Assembly (NCBI GenBank): GCA_950022295.1
Contig: OX465598.1
Coordinates: 340,269,324 to 340,333,323 of the forward strand
DNA: 64,000 nucleotides
Direction of reading: 5' to 3'
Source of the DNA: Bromus sterilis
Lineage: Eukaryota; Streptophyta; Magnoliopsida; Poales; Poaceae
Made by a program: the position numbers and the translations under genes. Numbering within the stretch: the stretch's first letter is position 1; each line of letters opens with the position of its first letter. Of the stretch, positions 1-9,590 are shown piece after piece. The notes beneath the pieces are model-generated. The model made no database searches. It saw only the letters and a program-made list of their open reading frames with translations, and had not been told where the DNA came from.

Positions 1-1487
1 TTCGTACACATGCAATAGTGGTCATCCAACTTCTGGGTTAGACCCCCCGCTCCCCAGACTCGTTATCGCATGTGAGCCTGAACCCACATGTGATACCGTG
101 GTACGAGTTAGTTTCCGATTAGAACAATTTATCTCCTCAATATAGTTCTGGATAAACCCATGAGTAGCCATAGGACTTTGGAAAATCCCTTCATGGATGG
201 CCTTCCTCCTTGCTGTCCAGATGGCCCATAAGGTGATAACAATTTTTTTGAACATGGCATGTGAGAGAGTCTCCTTCAGCTGGAAAATCCAAAGTTTAGG
301 TCGCGGTATATCTGTCTCTGAAAGTGCTCCGATGATCTCCTCGTCCGCTAGGGCCCAGACACACCTCGCCATGGAGCAATGCAGGAGAGAGTGGGACCAA
401 GAATCCGACATCCCATAAAGGGAGCAGCAGTCGGGCGTTCCCATGTTTCTATGATGGAGAATATCTTCTGTGGGCAGAGACACCTTTGCAAGTATCCACA
501 AGAAGCTCTTGATCCTAGATGGAACATGCAAACCCCACAGAGAGGTCCAGGCCGACTCCTCCTCTCTCAGATCAGAAGCAGAAGCTGCTCCTTGGAGGAG
601 ATTATTCGTGGAGTTCTTAATCTGCTGCAACATCTGATAGCAAGATTTTACCGAAAAGATACCTCTATGATCTGGTTGCCAGCCCCAAAAATCATCCATA
701 GGCATCGTGCTTAGAGGAATATCACAAATAAGCTTCTTATCCTGAGGTAAGAACAACCGATCAAGCTCCTGCCTATTCCAGGTCACCGTTGAGGTGTCCA
801 TCAGTTCTGACACAAGAACCAGAGCATTGTTAGCCAAACATGCTAATGGATTCATCGCGTAAGTTCTTGGAATCCAATTATCAGTCCAAATTTTTGTCTT
901 ATGTCCATTCCCAATCCTCCGTATCAGACCGTGAGACAACGCATCTCTCCCATCCAGAATTGACCGCCAGAGCTGACTAGGGTGATTGCTAAGGGAGGCT
1001 GTCATTAAATCACCCCCTGTGTAGTAGACAACCTTCATGAAAGATGCACAAAACGAGTCTGGTTCGGAGAGAAATCTCCAGGCCTGCCTAGCCAATAGAG
1101 ATAAGTTGAAAAGCTCCATATCTTTAAAACCCAGAGCACCACTGGCTTTCGGCTCAGTCATGGATTTCCAAGAAACCCAGTGGGGCTTTCTCTTTCCCTC
1201 TTTACTTCCCATAAGAATTGCCTAATGATTTTATTTAGCTCCTCGCATAAACCTCTAGGCAATTTGAAGCAGGACATAGAATAAACCGGAACAGCTTGAG
1301 CCACTGATTTTATCAAAAAAAAAATCCAACATAGGAGATTGCGCTCTCAATCCAGCCTTTGACTTTGCCCCATACCCTGTCCTTCAGGTACTTGAAAGCA
1401 CCTGTCCTAGAAGTTCCAATGTCCAAAGGCATGCCAAGATATTTCTCATTGAATGTCTCGTTTAAATCTCTTACTCCATAAATACAA
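1..1487 (-). pseudogene. Decayed LINE (non-LTR retrotransposon) reverse transcriptase C-terminus with zinc-binding region
   Basis: Reading leftwards from about 1487, the minus strand encodes the end of a plant LINE reverse transcriptase. It begins with the motif NEKYLGMPLD (about 1455-1420), followed by SVAQAVPVYSMSCF (about 1310-1270) and then a long open stretch from 1212 to 22 typical of the RT zinc-binding (zf-RVT) region (FKDMELFNLSLLARQAWRF, SLWGLHVPSRIKSFLWILA, SHSLLHCSMARCVWA). The reading frame is broken at least twice: at a ten-base A/T homopolymer near 1315-1324, and near 1210, where the usual FLWGSKEGKRK motif appears to have lost one base. A stop at 22 precedes where an RNase H domain would be expected. 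Endonuclease and catalytic RT parts are absent, so this is a 5'-truncated, non-functional copy. Family assignment is from motif recognition only. Confidence 0.85.
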
Positions 1488-1706
1488 GTGAAAAAAGATG
1501 AAAGCTATATGGGTCGCGGCCCACAGGGAACGCGGGCTGGAACCAGAACATCCGACACGGGCTTGGTGGGTGGACGCCTCGGAATCCGCCCAAGCCGGGC
1601 AACTCTCTCCTCGGCGACGCCCCCCCCCCTCGAGCTGCACGCCACCACCACCGGAAAATCCCCGGAAACGGAAGCCGACGCGACGAGGAGCGGCCAGCCA
1701 GACCCG
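1488..1706 (+). promoter_or_regulatory. Probable 5' UTR / proximal promoter of TIC22
   Basis: About 219 bases separate the last recognisable LINE codon from the TIC22 ATG. The stretch is GC-rich, with runs such as a nine-C tract at 1620-1628. No clear TATA box is seen, so the promoter is either TATA-less or lies partly in the LINE relic. The transcription start cannot be placed from sequence alone. Confidence 0.4.
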
Positions 1707-4700
1707 ATGCCGCCGCCCAACTCCGCGCGCCCCTCCTCCCTCCCGCTCGCCGCCGCCCCCATGTCCGACCCCTCCCCCTCCCCCTCCCAGCCCCCCAACC
1801 CCATCGCCGCCGCCTCCTCCTTCCTCCAGCACCACCTCTCCAACCTCGCCTCGCGCTTCGCAGCCCCGCGCCCCGCGCTCGCCGCCGCGGCGCGCCCTCC
1901 GGGCTCCCAGGGCGCCTCCCAGTCCCAGTCCCAGGCCCTCGCGCTCGCGCCCGACGAGGTCGCGCGCGCGCTCACCGGCACCCCCGTCTTCACCGTCTGC
2001 AACTCCAACAACGAGTTCGTCCTCGTCTCCGACCCCGCCACCGGCCTCCGCTCCCTCGGCCTCCTCTGCTTCCGCTCCGAGGACGCCGATGCCCTCCTCT
2101 CCCATGTATCCCCTCCCTGCTGCCCCTCTTATCACCATCTGCTGGTTTTAATGCTTGGTTTTATGTTTTTGCTGACGGTTCTGGAGGTTGCGTGGTGTAG
2201 GTAAGGACGAGGCAGCCGGTGTTAGGGAAGGGGGCAAAAGTGGTGCCAATTACGCTTGATCAGGTGAGCTTAAGTTGGTATCTCATGTGATGGATCATTT
2301 CAGGAGCAATCATTTTTCCGAGCCACGATTTCTGGACCAATAATTCACGATAATTAATGGGGACTGAGGTTTATGCTAGACTTTATCAGAGTTTATATTG
2401 TGGAAGAAGTACAAAAGAGGCACAGTACAAAATTAGCAACTCAATGACATGTCAACCATTGGCAAAATGAACTAGATTCCTTAGAAGGAGGCATATGGGA
2501 AAAATAATCATTTCTCACAAGTCACACTGTTACCAGTTTATCCAGCTTAGGTTTGTATCAGTAGTTAATTAATACATGTTTGGAAGATTTGTAGCTTAGG
2601 CTAGCCCTATTGCAACTTCTCATTCTACTCCATGCACCGCTAATAGCGATGCAAGTTGCGCGGGTCGGCGAACCCACACCAACCATACTTTGCTACCATC
2701 GTAAGGACTAAGGATAATGCACAAGTAAACCACAAGTGGATGGATATAATTTTGTGTCCAATCACAAATGCAAGTGATTTATGCAGAAAATGACCCTCTA
2801 ATTAAGCGAATGTGTGTAATTGTATATTTTTAACCATTCGGAATTTGCTTGATGTTTTGGAATGTAAATATTCCTTACGCTGCCCTTTGAACGCAGGTTT
2901 ATATGTTGAAGGCCGAAGGTATTGCATTCCGGTTCTTACCTGATCCTCTTCAAATAAAGAATGCACTGCAGGTTTGATTCTTGCTGGAACTGTTTCTGTT
3001 TATTCTATTATCTTATCTACATGTGTACCATTTTTAAGCAACCCCTCCCCTTTATCTCTGACTCACTCACGAACAATTAAAGTTAAATTCATTATGTGAA
3101 CTAAATAGCTCTTCAAAGCAGCATTGCAGCAAGTATACGTTTGAAGGTTCTACCGGACTGCCATCTTTACCAACTTAATCCATCATCGTGTTTTTGACTG
3201 TTCAACAAAACCATCCATGTTCTAGGGGTAGCATGTTGCCCATCTTTTCAGAACTTGTCACGACTCAAGTTTCCGCCGTTGGCTTCAGCACGCCCTGCCC
3301 AGAGGAAACCGCGCTGAATCTTTTCTAGTTGCTTGAGGACCTTCTTTGGGGGCGCGAGCACCAGGAGTTGGTTATAGGAATCGCGCTCAGGACTGATTTG
3401 ACGAAGGCTAGGCGGCCAGTTTTGTTCATGAGCCGTGCCTTCCAGGTAGGGAGCTTTTCAGCTGTTCTGATGACGACGGCCTGCAGCTGCGCTGCGGTGG
3501 GTCGCCGCAACGTCAGAGGGATGCCCAGGTAGGTAATCGGCAGGTCAACGATTGGGCATCCAAGGTGCTCGACGACGGGCGCCGCCTCGCCTACGTCGCA
3601 GCGGATCAGGGTCGCCGTGCTTTTCTGGAAGTTGACCCGTAGGCCAGAGGCGCGCCCGAACAGTTGCAGTATTTCCTTGACTGCAAGAACATCAGCCGGC
3701 GATGGGTGGCAGAACAGGATCACGTCGTCCGCATAGAGGGAGACGACGGGGATGGCGCGTCGCGGGTGCAGCTGCTGTAGAGCATGCAGCTCGATCGCGC
3801 GGCGGAACAGGCGCTTGCCTGTTGGTCTGTAATTTATTGCTGATGACTATATCAAGGTTGATGTGTTTAACATAGTATATGTGGGTTACTGTTATCTTCT
3901 GCACCTAGTATAGCCAATGCGAATAGACTTTTTTCAGCCTAATAACAATTTTATTCTTTGGCTTTTCAGTTGAAATCAGGCTTAACTGGTTTTGATGGTG
4001 TCCCTGTTTTTCAGGTAATTCATGGTTGCATTGCTCTACTAAGAAAACTATTTTTATTGAAAGCAGGTAGATTTTAGATGCTCGTTGACAGTTTGATACT
4101 ATGTCATCTTTTGTAACGTGTTAAGTTCAGTTACATGCACACAAACGGCTGGTTGCTGCCCGGCTGACATTTTTTGAAACTCGATTTGAAGCACCTCGGG
4201 CCACCCTTCTGTTGCTCTGCTTTCAAACCATCTTCTACACCACCTTCAGTTTTTGGGCCAGTTTTGGTTTCTAAAACCCTGTTAATAACCACTAGCATGC
4301 CAATGGTAAAATCATTACTATCTTTCTCCAAGATCTGGAATTCAAAATTTTGACACTCTGTTCTGAACCCTACTTCAGTTGATCAATACCCAGGTAAGAG
4401 TGAACTATACCCCTGCTGCAGTTGGCAATAACAAATTTTATAGATCTATTGATCAATAACAGCAATGGATGTGTTAGCATATGGAGTAGTTGATTTGTTG
4501 ATTAATGCCCTGACTTCTAACAGAAAAAACTAGTTTACTTCCATGAGCAATATGGTTAATGTGGACTTGAACACATCAGTGAAAGCTGAAGCTGTTCACC
4601 TGTCCTGCCCCCATTAGTTACTTGTGCATATCAGTCCTGTCATGATTTCCCAGTTTCACCAAGGTGCCTCATCTTGTAACTTTTTTTTAGATTATGTCCT

Positions 4701-5802
4701 CATCTTGTAATGCTGCAGGCCTATCACATCATCTTAATTTGTCAGTGCTCAGACTTGGTCAAAACCAAAAGATCAACAAAAAAGGATCTTGTGTGCATTT
4801 TAATTTGTTAGCAAGACATCTGATTCCCCTAGATTTTAGCACCCCCGCTCCACCCCTTCTCTCACCAAATCTGAAAAAAAATAGAGGTTATTTCAATTCC
4901 TCGGAAACCCCCGCCTACATCACCATTCAATATTTCTTGCCCTACTATAGGCAACCACTGTTCCCATATTACGTTTTGGTTCATGCTACAAATGCAATAT
5001 AGTTGGTTTACTGAATTGAACGAGATAGAGGACACTTAGTGGATACCAACAGTAAAGCGAAAGACCTAATGATAGAACCAAAGTACAGCCTCGTAATGGC
5101 ATTACTGCACCCAAGGCTTGCTTAGCTTTCTCCTTGAGATGTGCATATTGTCCAGTTTTTGTGTGGACCATTTGGATGTTTTGATCACTTGGCTTTTGTT
5201 GCAATACCTGATCTTGGTACTCATAGCTTTGTATCCTAAGTCCAAACTTTCTTTGGAGCGGCATACATTGGACTCTTTTTTGCTATGATAAAAATGCCTG
5301 ATTTGTATGTGCAGTCAGATCTATTGGTCGTTAAGAAACAGAAGAAGCGCTATTGTCCAGTATATTTTCAAAAGGTTTGTCAGGCTCCATTTTATTTCAC
5401 CTACTTTATCCAGTCTGATTAAGTCTTCACAATTTCATTCCTGGCTCAGGAGGACATAGAAAGAGAACTTAGAAAGGCATCCAAAACTTGGAAAGGATCA
5501 GCCTTATCTAAGCAAATTATGGTATGTGATTATATATATTTTTTATTGCTGTCCTAAGCTCTCATGAAAATTGGCCTTCTGGTTTCTTCAGGTTGGGAGT
5601 TTGGAGGATGTCTTGAAGAAAATGGAGGTAGATGGAGACAGAAACATAAGATACACTCATGACTCCTTCTACCTTACTGACTACTAACATCCTAAAACTC
5701 TTGATTCTACAGATTAATGACAGAAATTCTGGTTGGGATGACTTGATCTTCATACCACCTGGGAAGAGCCTCAACCAACATATCAATGAGGTATCAGCGT
5801 AG
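1707..5802 (+). CDS. TIC22: TIC22, chloroplast protein-import component; eight exons
   Basis: Exons: 1707..2105, 2201..2263, 2897..2971, 3970..4014, 5315..5374, 5450..5521, 5592..5627, 5713..5802. All seven introns are GT-AG and every exon here is a multiple of three. The product is 279 aa. Tic22 proteins sit in the chloroplast intermembrane space and help hand preproteins from the TOC to the TIC translocon. Family evidence: a Pro/Ser/Ala-rich N-terminus (about residues 1-75) fits a targeting region; then come VARALTGTPVFTV (about 85-97), NNEFVLVSDP (101-110), SLGLLCFRSEDADALL (116-131), AKVVPITLDQVYMLKAEG, FRFLPDPLQIKNAL, GFDGVPVFQSDLLVVKKQKK, RYCPVYFQKEDIERELRKA, MVGSLEDVLKKME and the C-terminal SGWDDLIFIPPGKSLNQHI. 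Length and domain order match the family. The ATG at 1707 is chosen because the GC-rich region before it looks like 5' UTR; the in-frame ATG at 1509 and the later one at residue 19 are alternatives. No frame damage is seen. Intron 3 carries an antisense LINE fragment. Confidence 0.93.
3257..3830 (-). pseudogene. LINE reverse transcriptase fragment inside TIC22 intron 3 (antisense)
   Basis: The minus strand encodes the RT catalytic region. VVSLYADDVILFCHPSP (about 3755-3705) contains the YADD active-site motif. It continues with LQLFGRASGLRVNFQKST, DLPITYLGIPLTLRR and MNKTGRLAFVKSVLSAIPI, then in another frame LEKIQRGFLWAGRAEANGG (about 3335-3270). The frame shift near 3360 marks it as dead. 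It is GC-rich compared with the surrounding AT-rich intron. It differs from the relic at 1-1487 in family (HPSPADVLA-type RT). Because the insertion lies wholly within intron 2972-3969, it need not affect the TIC22 protein. Confidence 0.85.
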
Positions 5803-7080
5803 TTTTGTTGTGCAGTAATAGCACGGAGTTTGAGCACACATATTTTCCTACTTGAAACGCTGTGATGGCCAGCCTATCAACAATGTCAAGTCGCTGCCTG
5901 AGCATTTTTTTCCTCTTAACAACTATTTCATCGGTAGCTCTGTAAGGAAAATTTTCAAGGTCAAGTGATAAAATTGGTTTCGTTCTTTTTGCATTGTACT
6001 CCATAAATATACTATTTATTTTGTTACCTGTTTCTGGATCCACAAACATCAAGTTTGGCAAGAAGACTGACAAAAGTATGGTGCAAGTTTTAGTTCCATA
6101 TGTATTATTTTTGTGTGCAGAATTACAACCACAAAAGAGATAACATGATTAGAACTGTGCCATGGTTGGGTTATCATACTACATTCGTAACAATTTGAAT
6201 CTCTTTGTCCTCTTGCCACCATTCTTGCCATCAGAATTTGCACCTGCGCACTAGTGAGGCCAACTGGATAAAATAACTCCACTAAATCTTATTGAATGCA
6301 ACCTATATATGTGGTGGTTATAAAGTTTGAAGAGTTTCATGGAAAGAAAAACAATAATGATGGTTGTAGTAGGAATCAGCATAAATGGCACAAATGTCAT
6401 CATTCATACCTTTTCAATATTATAAATTTCAGAGATTTTCTTTTCAGCCATAAGATAAAGGATAGGCTTGCCAAATAGGATATTTTATGTAGACTGAAAA
6501 GATCAATGTAGTTTGGATATCCAGAACTAGAGATGAAAAACCATTTATTTTGTTTTGTTTCTTAGCATAACACAGTGGGAAGGCAAATAAAAAATGGTCG
6601 AGCCAAGTTTGCATGCCTTCCTTCACACTAGGTTTGGCCCTCTTCATGATCATGGAGAAGTGCTCCTTGAAGCAAAACAGGCAAATGGTCATGTTCCAGG
6701 TTATGATTATAAATATGATACCATCCCCATGTTTCGAAACACTCCAGCAGCCATTGATCAAAATCTCCTTGAAAACACCATTCTGATTTTTCGCTTCCAC
6801 CACCATCTCCTTCAGCTCAAGGTTAAGAGTTTCATTCCATGCCAATGGACAACCAAAAGTTTTTACTGAAGAAAATCACATGAGAAGTACATAAGTGCAC
6901 GCGAGTTTCACAAGTGCCTTGGCAGCAAAGAACACAAGTTGCATCCTCAACATAAAAATTATTCCTATTCTCTGGTACGTATTGAGTATGTCTTGGATCA
7001 TGAGCCGGAAAAGGAACAGTTTTTGCGTCGATAGACAGCATGGTTTCCAGATCCATCTGATCGGGGCAGGTGCTCATGGG
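5803..7080 (-). pseudogene. Unassigned minus-strand ORFs, possible remnant of a gene convergent with TIC22
   Basis: I do not recognise this. On the minus strand there are four short open stretches (7077-6832, 6845-6444, 6282-6049, 6073-5783). Two pieces join in phase across an 88-base interval (5940-6027) with GT-AG ends. The join gives a basic segment reading LLAKLDVCGSRNR then ATDEIVVKRKKMLRQRLD and IVDRLAITAFQ, followed by a GT at 5851. Another acceptor-like CAG before a Lys/Arg-rich stretch (NGGKRTKRFK) lies near 6235. No continuous protein and no known domain could be built, and the last stretch runs into the TIC22 3' end. It could be a degraded host gene, an exon set with longer introns, or chance. 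Confidence 0.25.
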
Positions 7081-7777
7081 GTGTTCCCAATAATGGCATT
7101 GTATGCATACCTTAGTGCAGTGCTACCCAGCTTCTTTTTTTGACGAGAGGGGGGGAAGGAGAGATGAGAAGTTTCGCAGTGCCACCCAGCTGAAGGACAA
7201 TACATCCATGCTTCCACTGTTTGAAGGGGCCGCAGGTTTGGCTGCATCACCCAAAGAACATATACATGTGATGCAAGACTATTTCTCTCCTTCGTTTGGG
7301 ATGTTTGCGTCCCACCCAGGAGCCCCTATAAAAGTTCGGTACACATTTTGTGTGATCTAGAAAAAAAAATTTGGCCTTGCCTTCTGCGTTCGAGGCATTT
7401 CTTTTTGCTGCTAGGTTGGTTCCACCTCCAGAATGTTACGCAAGGTCACTCCTCTTTGAGTGGTACGCAAGGTCACTTTTGGGAACCACTTTGTCAACAG
7501 CATCCCATCCTAGACAATGTTCTGAGGTAGAAAAGGTATCATCGCTGCTCGTCTGCAAACCCGCCAAAGGCATTAGACAAGCTATGGAGATTTCTGGATT
7601 TTCCCTGATGAAAAGTCTTTTTTGGGGAAGACTGGCTTCAAATCTTTGCGGGATAATTGTAATGAAGGTGAGGGCGAAAAAAATTGTTGATCCTATGGAG
7701 GGTCTGGCACCTGTGAAACAGCTGCATCCATGGGTATGACAGAGAATCAGTATAGAGTTCTGTCCAGTTCTTGAGTA
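7081..7777. other. No recognised gene
   Basis: There are short plus-strand open stretches (7103-7360, 7371-7739) without recognisable domains. A nine-base A run at 7361-7369 and AT/GC switching suggest old mobile-element debris. Nothing further can be supported. Confidence 0.4.
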
Positions 7778-7898
7778 ATCCCTCTGTTCCTTATAACTAT
7801 CCCTGAAATGTATGTATCATGCATTAAAATACATCTAAATACATCCAATTCAACGACAGTAGTTACGAGGATGAGAACTATCGCTGGAACGGAGGGAG
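7778..7898. mobile_element. Stowaway-type MITE (Tc1/mariner-derived), degraded
   Basis: The left end reads ATCCCTCTGTTCC and the right end GGAACGGAGGGAG, an imperfect inverted repeat of the grass Stowaway consensus CTCCCTCCGTTCC. The element is flanked by TA on both sides (7776-7777 and 7899-7900). It is 121 bp, within the usual size range, and non-coding. Confidence 0.85.
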
Positions 7899-7929
7899 TA
7901 GTTACGAGGATGAGATCAAAGGACCGATG

Positions 7930-8332
7930 CGGTTGGCTCAGAGTGAAAATGGTAAGGAGCTGTGGATCGCTGGGTAGCACCGTATCCTCGTACAGTCAAA
8001 ATTAATACAGATGCCTCGTACATCTCTGTCTCTGGCCTGAGATGTGCAGGCGCTGTGGCTAGAGATCATAAAGGGCAGCTGTTTATCTCGGTTAGGAAAC
8101 AGATGCAGACTCGTGCAGAAGAAATGTTGAGGAGGCTGAGGGACAAGCTGCTCTGATCGGTTTACAGGAGCTAGCTATGGTCTTCAGGGGTTCAATCGTA
8201 TTGGAGAGTTGCTAGGGAGCCAGGATTGGTGATTGCAGATGTTCCTCCCGAGCTTCGTTCCCTCATGTTAGCTGATTGTAATTCTCAGGGCGTGTAATAC
8301 CTTTGCTTAGGTATTCTCAAAAAAAAAAAAAA
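7930..8332 (+). pseudogene. LINE 3' end: RNase H-like domain fragment with poly(A) tail
   Basis: The plus strand encodes WVAPYPRTVKINTDASY (7962 onward) and CAGAVARDHKGQLFISV, the start of the RVT_3 (RNase H-like) domain found at the C-terminus of plant LINE polyproteins. After a frame change it continues AALIGLQELAMVFRGSIVLE and VPPELRSLMLADCNSQG to a stop near 8297. A short 3' UTR ends in 14 A residues (8319-8332), the expected 3' end of a LINE copy. The upstream RT is missing and the frame is broken. Confidence 0.75.
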
Positions 8333-8810
8333 TGCAGACGAAAACGATTGGGTTATTACAACAAAGGAGACACCCTCCCACAAGACAAAACAAAAAGCAA
8401 TGATACACTTTTGTTAGTTGATTCAATCAATGTATCGCTCTCTTATGAGCTCTCATATTCGTTTTTCGCATAAACATATTTAGAAAGGGTTTGTCTAGGG
8501 CACCCTAAGATAAAGCATGTCTAAGTTTTATGCTATTGATTTTATATGAAGATTTGTTTAGATTTTTTTTATGTTTAATCTTTTTCGTTCTAGTTTGATT
8601 GAACTTAGATGTGCTCTATCTTAGAGCTCATCTAGATGTGCCCTAGCAAATCTGATTTAGAAACTATAAGGGTTCGTTTGGTGGTTAGGACTATCATACT
8701 CGGGGCAGGAAACTCCCCTCCCACACACGGGAGAGGGGGGGGGGGATTCTTCCACATCATGAGACCGTGATTTCCTAACCAGGAAAATTAAGGGGATCCC
8801 GGAACGATCC
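8333..8810. other. Intergenic, no gene; possible MITE fragment at 8671-8810
   Basis: AT-rich non-coding DNA. From 8671 the text GGGTTCGTTTGGTGGTTAGG resembles the starts of some grass MITEs and is partly mirrored by CCTAACCAGG near 8775. A ten-base G run lies at about 8737-8746. A matching right terminus was not found, so it is not called as an element. Confidence 0.3.
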
Positions 8811-8921
8811 CTGACTGTCATGGTCATACCTAAGGTATACCCTTAAGTATCGCATATCATGGGGTACCCTTAACGAGATAATAAGAGTAAGATAACATGA
8901 CATATAGCCGAGCCAGGTGTT

Positions 8922-9103
8922 ACTCGGATGGTCTTACTCGGATACAACAACTCGGATGCTCCAACTCGGATGCTCCAACTCGAATGGTCCAACTCGGATG
9001 CTCCAACTCGGATGATCCAACTCAGATGCTCCAACTCGGATGGTCCAACTCAGATGCTCCAACTCGGATGGTCCAACTCGGATGCTGCAACTCGGATGGA
9101 TTT
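8922..9103 (+). repeat. 14-bp minisatellite in X1 5' LTR (13 units)
   Basis: The unit consensus is ACTCGGATGCTCCA. Thirteen units run without gaps; the variable last five bases alternate among CTCCA, GTCCA, ATCCA, GTCTT and GATTT. The 3' LTR has ten units at 12801-12940. Confidence 0.95.
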
Positions 9104-9315
9104 ACTCTGCACGTGACAACTCTGCATATATCAACTCTGCACGTGACAACTCTGCATGTATCAACTCTGCATTAAAAGGGGAGTTACTCAAGACATCCCA
9201 CTACTCCAAGCATTACTTCATGTAATAAGTAGCACTATAAACAACCGCATTTATTAGGCACTAATCTCTCATTAATTCTTCATTATGTAAAATGAAGAGG
9301 TGGGGATGGCGAACT

Positions 9316-9324
9316 CTATATAAG
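9316..9324 (+). promoter_or_regulatory. TATA-like box in X1 5' LTR
   Basis: CTATATAAG lies about 245 bp before the LTR end and is conserved, with one change, in the 3' LTR at about 13152-13160. The position suits the U3/R boundary. No experimental support. Confidence 0.55.
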
Positions 9325-9570
9325 CCATCCACCACCGCGCTCTCAGTGGCTGAACTCTCTTCTTCTTCCTCTACCTTGCAAAGAATCTCATGTACATCTT
9401 GTTCATAAAAAGATAAGGAAAAGCTCCTCCGGGAGCACGAGACGTAGGGATTTTATCACCTCCGCGAGAGTCCCGAACTCGATAAAATTGCCTGCGTCAC
9501 CCGTTTGCATCTCGATAGATCATGCTCCATTCTAACCCCTATTCTTATTGTCGGAATCCAAACCACGACA

Positions 9571-9590
9571 GTTGGCGCCCACCGTGGGGC
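9571..9590 (+). other. Primer-binding-site-like sequence of X1
   Basis: TGGCGCCCACCGTGGGGC directly follows the 5' LTR. This type of sequence is found at the PBS position of many grass LTR elements. The matching tRNA was not determined. Confidence 0.6.

Larger units (their letters stand above)
8816..9570 (+). repeat. X1 5' LTR
   Basis: Starts TGTCATGG, ends CCACGACA. It contains a 13-unit 14-bp tandem array (8922-9103), a set of AACTCTGCA repeats (about 9105-9170) and a TATA-like box. It differs from the 3' LTR mainly in the copy number of the array and by small indels. Confidence 0.92.

Noticed and set aside
1488..1706. Upstream extension of the TIC22 frame
   Set aside because: The frame is open but reads through GC-rich untranslated-like sequence without homology; the ATG at 1707 gives the family-like length.
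1446..2138. 230-aa open frame on the minus strand opposite TIC22 exon 1
   Set aside because: Low-complexity Gly/Glu/Arg shadow of the GC-rich exon 1; it has no domain and crosses the LINE border.
8671..8810. Possible MITE beginning GGGTTCGTTTGG
   Set aside because: No convincing right terminal repeat or TSD, even when joined across the X1 insertion.
8922..9103. Regular repeats resembling a CRISPR array
   Set aside because: Units are contiguous 14-mers without unique spacers, inside a eukaryotic LTR; it is a minisatellite.
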